Origin: Candidatus Poribacteria bacterium
GTDB taxonomy: Bacteria > Abyssobacteria > SURF-5
NCBI GenBank assembly: GCA_016215705.1
Contig: JACRIR010000084.1
Location: 1-6,241 of the forward strand
Length of the DNA: 6,241 nucleotides
Direction: 5' to 3'
The translations under genes were made by a program, and so were the position numbers. This document shows, in pieces, positions 1 through 6,241 of this stretch; position 1 is the stretch's first letter, and each line of letters opens with the position of its first letter. The notes under the pieces are model-generated. The model did not search any database, had not been told where the DNA came from, and was given only the letters and a program-made list of their open reading frames with translations.

Positions 1-6
1 AAGAGA

Positions 7-12
7 TACAAT
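7..12 (+). promoter_or_regulatory. Possible -10 element for the AbrB-type gene
   Basis: TACAAT differs from the TATAAT consensus at one position. A transcript starting about 7 bases downstream would give a leader of roughly 30 bases ahead of the ATG at 49. The matching -35 lies outside the window, so this is a weak call. If correct, it argues against the upstream TTG at 22 as the start codon, because that TTG would lie almost at the transcript's 5' end. Confidence 0.3.
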
Positions 13-36
13 GAAAACATCTTGATAGACACGAAA

Positions 37-42
37 AAGGGG
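37..42 (+). promoter_or_regulatory. Ribosome binding site deciding the AbrB-type start
   Basis: AAGGGG ends 6 bases before the ATG at 49. This is good Shine-Dalgarno spacing and supports ATG 49 over the in-frame TTG at 22. Confidence 0.5.
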
Positions 43-48
43 CAGGTA

Positions 49-276
49 ATGATTGTCCGTATGGCTGCCAAAGGTTTGCTTACGATTCCTTCAAAAATTC
101 GACGGAGGCTTGGAATAAAAGAGAGAACACGCGTTCATGTGGATGTGGATAAACGTGGATACAAAATTGTTCTGACACCCATTACCCATGAGAACATCCA
201 GCGCTTGTGTGGAAAATATAAAGGGGAGGGATTATTGAAGGCCTTAGTGGCTGAAAAGAAGCGAGCCGCTGCGTAA
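49..276 (+). CDS. SpoVT/AbrB-fold (MazE-like) DNA-binding protein, probable antitoxin-type regulator
   Basis: This 75-residue protein has the swapped-hairpin AbrB/MazE signature near its N-terminus: KGLLTIPSKIRRRLGIK (about residues 8-24), followed by a short beta-rich stretch (VHVDVD, YKIVLTP). In this family dimers bind DNA, usually as the antitoxin and autorepressor of a toxin-antitoxin pair. The C-terminal tail (about residues 45-75) is basic and could be a partner-binding segment. I chose ATG at 49 because AAGGGG (37-42) sits 6 bases upstream; an in-frame TTG at 22 would add 9 residues and has weaker support. No PIN or MazF-type toxin follows. The next gene is convergent and unrelated, so this is either an orphan, an antitoxin whose toxin lies left of the window, or a stand-alone regulator. 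The fold is clear but the function is inferred. Confidence 0.8.
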   Translation: MIVRMAAKGLLTIPSKIRRRLGIKERTRVHVDVDKRGYKIVLTPITHENIQRLCGKYKGEGLLKALVAEKKRAAA

Positions 277-338
277 TTTGTTGGAGATCAAATAGCGCTC
301 TCGGTCGTCCAGAAGTCGGTGGCGCCGTGGGATCGCGC
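277..338. other. Short convergent intergenic gap
   Basis: It separates the rightward AbrB-type gene from the leftward methyltransferase gene. I see no convincing hairpin with a T tract on either strand, which is unusual for convergent genes. Confidence 0.5.
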
Positions 339-1451
339 TTACGCTGGGAGCAGAATTAGATCGACTTCCCCTTCCTTCGGCAACTTATCACCGAAAAGGC
401 GCGTTTGAGTCGGGCGGCGAAACGGCCTCGCTCTTTGAGTCAATTTCTTGTCAGGGAAAACTTTTTGCAAAACCTCCTTCGTGGTGTCGTAGGTAGTCTT
501 ACGCATGTCGGTACGAACGTATATGACGCTGTCGGCCGAAAGCAAGCCAGCCGCTTTACAAAAAACCTGCTCAAGCATCTCACGATACTTTTCCTGGTCT
601 GCAAATCTACCTCGATGTCGACCGTTCAGTCTCGAGGGAAGAGGTTTACCGCCGAGCAACCAAAGTCGTAGCCATTGGTCGTAATGATAGTTTGTGACAC
701 CGCAATAAGGAGGTGAAGTAAACAGCAACCGTGGGGGAGGCGCGTCAAGTGAGCGAATTGAATGGTGAAGGTCTGGTAGCAGATGGACACTATCGCCAAG
801 ATAAACTTGGCTCGGACTTAACTTGGGTCGCCCCTTTGCATAGCGCCAGTTGAGTCGTTTGCGTAAGAACTGTATCGGCTCAACGTCTGGTGGTAGTAGT
901 TTGTGCTCACGCCACCAACGAACTGCATAATCAGGCGACATGGACTTCGTTTGGCGCATCTGGTTTGACAATGAGGCATCCCGTTTACCATGCAGGTTAA
1001 TCAATAGAATTGCCATTGCTGTCCAATCAACTGCCCGACGGCTCCAATCTAGCTCACTTCGGGCTGCACAAAGGAATCTTCGCACATTGGCTGTAAAGCA
1101 GCGATGGTAAAACTCCGGCAGCTCGGCCGCGGCTCGCCGAAAATTTGGCGCGATACGACTCAATTCGGATAGACGCTGTTCCACAGCCTTAAGAGTGGCA
1201 GGACGCAATTTGGCGCGAGCATAAACCCAGCCCACGGGGTTCAGTTCAATTCCAATACCGCACCGTCCGTTGATTGCCGCACTGAATACCGCTGTACCAC
1301 GCCCCGCAAATGGGTCGAGAACTGTGTCCCCGGGCTGAGTGTATTTTTCAATCACGCCGTCCGCAAAGGTAGTGGGAAACATCGCATAATAAGGTCCCAC
1401 ACCAGCCCATCGGCTGGCAGCAGTGTCGTATTTCCCTTTCAAATTTTTCAT
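339..1451 (-). CDS. DNA methyltransferase, SPPY (N4-cytosine/N6-adenine) type, in a HerA-NurA operon
   Basis: A 370-residue AdoMet-dependent DNA amino-methyltransferase. The AdoMet-binding half comes first: YYAMFPTTF (21-29, motif X-like), DPFAGRGT (46-53, motif I) and GIGIELNP (65-72, motif II with acidic E69). A linker of about 145 residues rich in Trp and Arg follows (about 73-215) and may hold target recognition. The catalytic half comes last: YLGDS (217-221) and TSPPY (245-249, motif IV). SPPY more often marks N4-cytosine enzymes than N6-adenine ones, but the target base is not proven. The motif order is that of a permuted two-half enzyme, not the classical beta order (IV before I). I chose ATG at 1451 because it lies 4 bases after the nurA stop; the longer in-frame ATG at 1562 would put 111 bases inside nurA. 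Translation is probably coupled, since no clear ribosome binding site is seen. No restriction endonuclease or specificity subunit adjoins it. Confidence 0.88.
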   Translation of the reverse strand: MKNLKGKYDTAASRWAGVGPYYAMFPTTFADGVIEKYTQPGDTVLDPFAGRGTAVFSAAINGRCGIGIELNPVGWVYARAKLRPATLKAVEQRLSELSRIAPNFRRAAAELPEFYHRCFTANVRRFLCAARSELDWSRRAVDWTAMAILLINLHGKRDASLSNQMRQTKSMSPDYAVRWWREHKLLPPDVEPIQFLRKRLNWRYAKGRPKLSPSQVYLGDSVHLLPDLHHSIRSLDAPPPRLLFTSPPYCGVTNYHYDQWLRLWLLGGKPLPSRLNGRHRGRFADQEKYREMLEQVFCKAAGLLSADSVIYVRTDMRKTTYDTTKEVLQKVFPDKKLTQRARPFRRPTQTRLFGDKLPKEGEVDLILLPA

Positions 1452-1455
1452 CGAA

Positions 1456-2805
1456 CTACCGTTGACGCATGAGGGCGCGCGCAAGCTGTTGGAGGACTTT
1501 GGCACCCAAATGGAGCGGAATCGCGGCTTGTGCATGAGCCGAAACGAGAGGTGATAAAGCATTCGGGTAGCGCGACGTCACAAGTTTGTCCAAGAGAGCG
1601 CAGGCAGTTCCAAACTGCGGATACAGCGAAACATTATCGGACGTGATGTTGTCTTGGTCTTCGGTGAGGAAAGGGATGCTCGCCACAATGCGAGCGCCAC
1701 TCTTCGTTTTATAAAAGAACTTCCTGCCAAAGTAAGTATCCTCTCCGTAACGCTTGGTGCTGTCCGAAAAAATCACCCTTTCCTTGATGTATCGGTCAGT
1801 AAGAAGCATGTACGTGCCGGAAGGAAAATAAGCCTCCCCCGTCTCGGTTCGGTCGATTTCCTCGAAGTGTGTAACAAAATTGCCGGTCTTTTCGACGCCC
1901 AGAATTACAAGGTCATTCCCGGTCTTTTGGCGGACTTGGGTGTTGAGCCGCTTCAGTTCAGTATTGATAGCCGCACTCAACCATGCAGGCGGCCCGAAGA
2001 CAGCGAGTGGCCCATCGAGGAAGAAGGCGAGTTTTCCAACCTTGTCAAGCCAGCCGCGCCGTTCAAAACACCGCAAGAGGTGGATAAGAAGAATTCGCTC
2101 CCACAATTGCATCACCAACCCAAACGCCTCACCGTTCGTCCCGATGTCGAGGAATCGTTCGTGGATTCGGAGCGCGTCCGTGGAATAAATCGGACGACGA
2201 AGCTCGCAGTCACATGACGTGACGCCTGGCTGAACGTTGAAATGATGACTGCATCCCTCGTGGTCATATGGACACACCTGCGGCCGATTCTGAGGTTTGA
2301 GAGCCAACAAAGCCTCGTAGGTCTCAAGCAATGGCGATCGGTCTTCCTCATCTACGATCACATCGTGGAGCACATCAAAAACAGCTTCTCGGAAAGAGTC
2401 GCGGGCCGATTTGTGGTCGCGTGTCACCACGTTGCTGCCGGGCAGGGCGGCATCCACAGTTGCAGCCTCCTCCGTTCGGCGGAATTCAACGGGATCTATC
2501 GGACGTTGTTCATCGAGCCGATCTACTTCCTTTAAGTTCAGCAGCACACTAGCAACAGTGCAGTACCCAACTTTTGCTCCGGGGTAGCCGTTTTTAACAT
2601 CAACTTCTGCGTAGCTCCCGTCGATGGCTACCGTAAATTCTGGCAACGATTGTGGGGGTGGCGGCGGAATGGAAGGCTTTGCCAAAGTCACGCTGGAAGC
2701 TGTCTGAAAAACCCGAGCGCGTCGCAAAAGCTGCTGGACCCTCTCCGTCTCCGCAATGCGCCGTAAGGAACGATAGCCAGCGAACTCTCCCTCGTATGGC
2801 ATCAT
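1456..2805 (-). CDS. nurA: NurA-type nuclease with an internal Cys/His cluster
   Basis: A 449-residue protein with the NurA nuclease layout. AIDGSY (60-65, metal-ligand D62) begins the fold, [10 protein letters not shown] (262-271, D264) gives the second conserved Asp, VEKTG (304-308) supplies a conserved Lys region, and [17 protein letters not shown] (413-429) is the characteristic C-terminal block with H423. NurA proteins are manganese-dependent nucleases that bind the HerA ring and resect or degrade DNA ends. Between the catalytic blocks lies a Cys/His group (C178, H182, C185, H187/H188, C198, C200) that could bind zinc and is not part of the minimal archaeal NurA. It is also longer than archaeal NurA, which is usually around 340-450 aa. 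A proline run (47-51) precedes the fold. ATG at 2805 overlaps the herA stop as ATGA, and a second ATG follows immediately at 2802. The family call is strong; substrate and polarity are unknown. Confidence 0.85.
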   Translation of the reverse strand: MMPYEGEFAGYRSLRRIAETERVQQLLRRARVFQTASSVTLAKPSIPPPPPQSLPEFTVAIDGSYAEVDVKNGYPGAKVGYCTVASVLLNLKEVDRLDEQRPIDPVEFRRTEEAATVDAALPGSNVVTRDHKSARDSFREAVFDVLHDVIVDEEDRSPLLETYEALLALKPQNRPQVCPYDHEGCSHHFNVQPGVTSCDCELRRPIYSTDALRIHERFLDIGTNGEAFGLVMQLWERILLIHLLRCFERRGWLDKVGKLAFFLDGPLAVFGPPAWLSAAINTELKRLNTQVRQKTGNDLVILGVEKTGNFVTHFEEIDRTETGEAYFPSGTYMLLTDRYIKERVIFSDSTKRYGEDTYFGRKFFYKTKSGARIVASIPFLTEDQDNITSDNVSLYPQFGTACALLDKLVTSRYPNALSPLVSAHAQAAIPLHLGAKVLQQLARALMRQR

Positions 2806-4994
2806 TTACCTACTGCAATCGTACTTGCCTGAATGGAAAACCGCTCGACTTGGATAGGAACAACGTATGGGTTTGAGAGCGTCTTGACGCGAATGAAACC
2901 ACGGTCCTGCGCCCGCAGGATGCTGGCTTCGAAATCGGCGAAGTCATAGAACTTTTTCAGCTCCTTTGTTTCGTCCGTATTGTTCAAGTGACCGATAAAC
3001 CAGTTAGCGGTATTTCGCAGGATGTTTTTCTGAATCGAACTGACTTCCTGCGTCGCGTAAACAAGACCGATGTGGTACTTCGCGCCTTCTTTGGCGGTGC
3101 GGACCCAAATATCCTTCGTATCCAGTTCACTTGAAGGCGGAAGAATGTTGTGCGCCTCTTCGACGTAAACCAGAATGTCAGGAGGCATTTGCGCGTTGCG
3201 AAATTTGTTCCGATTGTTTTCGAAAATCCGACTAATGACTCGATCCGCCGAAGCCTTGTTCAGGTCTGGGTCACCGCTTGATTGATCTACGATGACCAAC
3301 CGACCTGCTTCGAGGTGTTTGTAAATATCCTCAGCGTAATCGGTCGAGGTACTGTGGGTGTGCTGCTCCTTCACGCGCCCAATGAGACGTGAGCCGTTCG
3401 GGTAAGCAAACAGTTCGAGAACCTTTTTAAGATCATCATCCGCCCAAGAGCCGGAACTGCTTTTTTGGATGTAATTGCTGTCGAAAGCCACGAATCCAGA
3501 TGCTGTATCTTTAATGAATTCTCTCAATATCTGGCAAGCTTGAGCGATTTCTGCCCAACTCGGTTGCGGCTTCTCGATAATGATCGCGCAACGCGAATAG
3601 GCTGTCGGATCGTCTCCCACCGGTTGCTTCAATGCTTCAATCAATTCTTTGTTGAATAAGCCTCGCGTTTGCGGCTGTAGACTTGCGGGAGGCGTCAAAC
3701 CCGCTTTGAACAGCAGCGCCCGATAACAAAGCACCCGCCGATTGTGCCTGGTCATGGCCGACCGGTCATTTGGATCGGGCGGCTCAAAGTTAATATCACG
3801 AAAATTTGAAATGTATTTTGTCGCGTCATTGGCTAATGCGGTGTTGATAATCTCCTTCCCAATCTGAAGATTCGCTTCCACGTAGAAGTTTAGCAACATC
3901 AAATTACGGCCTGGATCGTTCGGGTGCGCTGTAATGCCGTAGGTTACGACGTCTTGTTTCAATTCCGTGTGCTTGGCTGTCGGTCCGCAAGCCCACACAT
4001 TCTTAATCGCATTCGGGTTCTCACTCTTGGTGTCGGCGTCTTGCGTGTTTTCGTTCGCGTACTCGCCATTTGGGTCAAAAACAACTTGCCCAATCCGTTT
4101 CGTAGGGTTTGCCATCCAGCGCAGCTCGAAAATCGACTTTAAAATGATCTTTGTGGTATTCGACTTCCCCGTGCGGGTCATGCCAAACAGAGCGGTTTTC
4201 TGCCCAAGCAAATCAGTAGGCGTCATCGCGACTGCTACACTCGCAATTTGTTGAAACGGCCGATGAGTTGAGGCATATCGCACTTGCCCGATGTTGACGA
4301 GCAGACCGCCGCTTTCGGCGTGAGTTCTCGGGTCGCGATAGTTGGCGATTCGGGCAAGCATTTCTCCGCGTGGCTTGAAAACTTTTAGCCCACGGTTTGG
4401 ATAGTAATTGCTCAAATCGGAGCCGAAGGTTAGTTCGTAGCGTGGATGGATGTCGTCGCCAAGATTGGCAATGTAAAACGTTCCAAGCACACGGCACTGG
4501 ACCCCGGCGTAGCTCAACAAGTGATGCGTTGTTGGGTCCATCACGTCCTTGTGGTCCCAGCTTTTCGCAATCTCACCGCTAACGCGCTGGGCGTTTTCAA
4601 CACGAACTCTCAGGGCTTCTTGTGCATTCGGCAAATCCGCGTGGTCAAGTACACGAAGCAGGATGACTGACGCGTCCTCTTCACGAACATCAATAACTTT
4701 GGACGGCACAATGCGAGTAGCAACGAGGAACGAAAGCGCCGGAATGCCGCCAACTTTCTGGCGGTGGTGGTCGTGGATTTGAACTAATGCCTGCTCGTAA
4801 CCGAGTGAGAACACCTCCCCAAGATACGAGGCTTCATCTACTAGTCCGGCCAGGGTTTTTGCAGCAGCCGATAGCCCTGCATCGAGCTGAGGTTCGTCGA
4901 GTTGCTCCCCGACGGTTGATATGACGTTTACCATAAACCTTGTTTCCGTAGACTGGTTAATCTCGGCAATTTGTAAATTCACCGCCCCCTTCAA
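2802..4994 (-). CDS. herA: HerA-type hexameric DNA translocase ATPase (HAS-barrel plus FtsK/HerA-like ATPase)
   Basis: A 730-residue P-loop motor. The N-terminal part resembles a HAS-barrel ([18 protein letters not shown], 7-24, and the beta-rich region to about 255). The ATPase core shows Walker [11 protein letters not shown] (271-280, K277), VVFDPNGEY (304-312, a HerA hallmark), Walker [11 protein letters not shown] (607-616, E612/E613), ATQEVSSI (647-654, sensor-like) and a C-terminal [16 protein letters not shown] (660-675), typical of HerA. HerA hexamers thread double-stranded DNA and drive the partner nuclease NurA, which is the next gene and overlaps the stop by 4 bases. About 295 residues lie between the DPNGEY motif and Walker B, so the core carries a sizeable helical insertion. 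The start is uncertain: TTG at 4994 (AAGAG about 6 bases upstream) or GTG at 4982 keeps the HAS-barrel strand; the ATG at 4934 would cut into it and is less likely despite its AAGG. Confidence 0.9.
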   Translation of the reverse strand: MKGAVNLQIAEINQSTETRFMVNVISTVGEQLDEPQLDAGLSAAAKTLAGLVDEASYLGEVFSLGYEQALVQIHDHHRQKVGGIPALSFLVATRIVPSKVIDVREEDASVILLRVLDHADLPNAQEALRVRVENAQRVSGEIAKSWDHKDVMDPTTHHLLSYAGVQCRVLGTFYIANLGDDIHPRYELTFGSDLSNYYPNRGLKVFKPRGEMLARIANYRDPRTHAESGGLLVNIGQVRYASTHRPFQQIASVAVAMTPTDLLGQKTALFGMTRTGKSNTTKIILKSIFELRWMANPTKRIGQVVFDPNGEYANENTQDADTKSENPNAIKNVWACGPTAKHTELKQDVVTYGITAHPNDPGRNLMLLNFYVEANLQIGKEIINTALANDATKYISNFRDINFEPPDPNDRSAMTRHNRRVLCYRALLFKAGLTPPASLQPQTRGLFNKELIEALKQPVGDDPTAYSRCAIIIEKPQPSWAEIAQACQILREFIKDTASGFVAFDSNYIQKSSSGSWADDDLKKVLELFAYPNGSRLIGRVKEQHTHSTSTDYAEDIYKHLEAGRLVIVDQSSGDPDLNKASADRVISRIFENNRNKFRNAQMPPDILVYVEEAHNILPPSSELDTKDIWVRTAKEGAKYHIGLVYATQEVSSIQKNILRNTANWFIGHLNNTDETKELKKFYDFADFEASILRAQDRGFIRVKTLSNPYVVPIQVERFSIQASTIAVGK

Positions 4995-5031
4995 TTTAAC
5001 TCTTAAGCTCCGTTACAGCAACGCCACTGTG

Positions 5032-5061
5032 ATAACAGCGGTACGCGGACACGTGCAACAA
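5032..5061 (-). promoter_or_regulatory. Possible promoter of the herA-nurA-methyltransferase operon
   Basis: On the minus strand TTGTTG (5061-5056) and TGTTAT (5037-5032) are separated by 18 bases. Transcription would start near 5025 and leave a leader of about 30 bases before the TTG at 4994. It lies just downstream of the leftward terminator, where an operon promoter is expected. Both hexamers are imperfect, and an alternative pair (TTGCTG, N17, TAAATT) closer to the gene cannot be excluded. Confidence 0.3.
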
Positions 5062-5067
5062 AACAAA

Positions 5068-5088
5068 AGGGCCGGCTGCGCCGGCCCT
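5068..5088 (-). terminator. Intrinsic terminator, leftward (relic hppA terminator)
   Basis: A perfect 9-bp GC-rich stem (AGGGCCGGC / GCCGGCCCT) with a 3-base loop. On the minus strand it is followed directly by TTTTGTTTTGTT. It ends leftward transcription from brnTA and the hppA remnant before herA. The related, weaker hairpin in the other repeat copy lies in the same place relative to hppA. Confidence 0.8.
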
Positions 5089-5130
5089 GTTTGATAAATT
5101 CTCCCTCACCCCTTTCCCCCTCATCCCCAC

Positions 5131-5155
5131 CCCTTCTCCCGCAAGGGGAGAAGGG
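5131..5155. repeat. CCCTTCTCCC intergenic hairpin (REP-like)
   Basis: Arms CCCTTCTCCC (5131-5140) and GGGAGAAGGG (5146-5155) form a perfect 10-bp stem with a GCAAG loop, preceded by a run of C-rich direct motifs (5101-5130). It resembles dispersed extragenic palindromes and recurs, diverged, at 6038-6061. Whether it is dispersed genome-wide cannot be seen here. Confidence 0.6.
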
Positions 5156-5184
5156 AGCGAGCCGAGGCGCGCAGGGCGCGCACT

Positions 5185-5605
<421 letters not shown>

Positions 5606-5846
5606 GTTTGGTAGCCTTTCGAATTGAGATGATCCGGATTTTATCTCCGCGTTCGGTGTACGTAACGGAGACCACGACACCGTGAAGCAACCCGAGCGAA
5701 ACAAAACGCTGTTCCTGATATGACTCGCGAGTATCTTCCGCCGTTACGGTATACCCCGCGAATATCCTGCCGGCATCGGCAAAATCAATACCGTGTTTCT
5801 TGAGGTTTGCTCGGCGTTTCCTCTCGTCCCAGGTGAACACGCAAGA

Positions 5847-5875
5847 AGTGTAGCTACAAATTGTTACTACATCAA
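5847..5875 (-). promoter_or_regulatory. Candidate brnTA promoter
   Basis: On the minus strand TTGATG (5875-5870) and TACACT (5852-5847) are separated by exactly 17 bases. Both are reasonable sigma70-type hexamers. The predicted start, about 7 bases on, falls at the GTG of brnT. Confidence 0.5.
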
Positions 5876-5923
5876 GGCCCCTCCGACACGGGCCGCGGAG
5901 TTAAAGCGGTTTGCTCTGCGTGA

Positions 5924-5955
5924 TGAGTAAATTTACTCAACGCATTGAGTAAATT
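5924..5955. promoter_or_regulatory. Overlapping palindromes, possible operator upstream of brnTA
   Basis: TGAGTAAATTTACTCA (5924-5939) is a perfect 16-bp palindrome. Its right arm, AATTTACTCAA (5930-5940), also pairs perfectly with TTGAGTAAATT (5945-5955) around a CGCA spacer. The result is three TGAGTAAA half-sites in alternating orientation within 32 bases, a pattern typical of cooperative repressor binding. It lies about 50 bases upstream of the candidate brnTA -35, beside the start of repeat copy B. It could be an operator for BrnA or another regulator, or a recombination site. Confidence 0.5.
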
Positions 5956-5985
5956 GTGATAACCGCGTACGCGGGCACGTGCAAC

Positions 5986-6006
5986 AAAAAGGCCGGCTTG
6001 CGCCGG
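5986..6006 (-). terminator. Weak intrinsic terminator downstream of hppA
   Basis: Read leftward, CCGGC, a GCAA loop and GCCGG form a 5-bp stem followed by CC and TTTTT. The position matches the stronger 9-bp hairpin in copy A. It is probably the hppA terminator, with possible read-through towards brnTA. Confidence 0.5.
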
Positions 6007-6037
6007 TGGGAACAAATCGAAGGAACCCTCTCCCAAG

Positions 6038-6061
6038 CCTCTCCCGCTGGCGCGGGAGAGG
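6038..6061. repeat. CCTCTCCCGC intergenic hairpin (REP-like)
   Basis: CCTCTCCCGC (6038-6047) and GCGGGAGAGG (6052-6061) form a perfect 10-bp stem with a TGGC loop, just downstream of the hppA stop. It is the diverged counterpart of the hairpin at 5131-5155. Confidence 0.6.
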
Positions 6062-6079
6062 GGAGTCGGTGAAAGTCTT

Positions 6080-6241
<162 letters not shown>

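Noticed and set aside
11-25. Four-codon ATG-AAA-ACA-TCT-TGA minigene ahead of the AbrB-type gene
   Set aside because: Too short to support; the ATG overlaps the candidate -10, so it would not be transcribed from that promoter.
405-671. 88-codon rightward open frame inside the methyltransferase gene
   Set aside because: It lies opposite the conserved C-terminal half of the methyltransferase and looks like a shadow frame.
1452-1562. Longer methyltransferase N-terminus starting at ATG 1562
   Set aside because: The extra 37 residues lie wholly within nurA and precede the first methyltransferase motif with no family resemblance. The ATG at 1451 fits operon spacing.
1654-2217. 187-codon rightward open frame inside nurA
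   Set aside because: Antisense to a gene with clear NurA motifs; its translation shows no recognisable domain and it has no supported start.
5606-5704. Longer brnA N-terminus from 5704
   Set aside because: The added residues read through the conserved core of brnT out of frame and are not BrnA-like.

Overview
The window looks like an accessory region of a Gram-negative-type bacterial chromosome, inserted next to a core gene. The right edge holds the 3' end of hppA, the membrane proton-pumping pyrophosphatase, and it is visibly GC-rich. Everything to its left is accessory: two toxin-antitoxin-type genes (brnT/brnA), a remnant copy of the hppA 3' end, a three-gene DNA-processing operon, and a lone AbrB/MazE-type gene. 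The CCCTCTCCCG-type hairpins and the hppA tail would fit a proteobacterium or a related phylum. The sequence alone does not let me name the genus.

Layout, left to right. 49-276 (+) is a small SpoVT/AbrB-fold DNA-binding protein with no toxin gene beside it. 339-4994 (-) is a tightly packed operon transcribed leftward: a HerA-type hexameric ATPase/translocase (730 aa), then a NurA-type nuclease (449 aa, ATGA overlap with herA), then an SPPY-type DNA methyltransferase (370 aa, starting 4 bases after the nurA stop). About 5028-5301 is a repeat containing the last 39 codons (stop included) of an hppA allele, a CCCTTCTCCC hairpin and a leftward intrinsic terminator. 5327-5840 (-) is brnT-brnA. 5841-5954 carries a candidate brnTA promoter and a strong overlapping palindrome. 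About 5955-6196 is the second copy of the repeat, which forms the genuine 3' end of hppA (6080-6241, continuing out of the window).

How the genes may work together. HerA and NurA are partners in archaeal and some bacterial DNA end-processing. Here they are translationally coupled to a DNA methyltransferase and sit in an island with toxin-antitoxin genes. The simplest reading is a self/non-self system: the methyltransferase marks host DNA, and the HerA-NurA motor-nuclease degrades DNA that is unmarked or wrongly marked. I cannot assign it confidently to a named defence system, and a DNA-repair role is not excluded. The hppA 3'-end duplication on both sides of brnTA suggests that the site downstream of hppA is an insertion hot spot. 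The two hppA tails differ almost only at third codon positions, so the remnant was probably imported from a divergent allele and did not decay in place.
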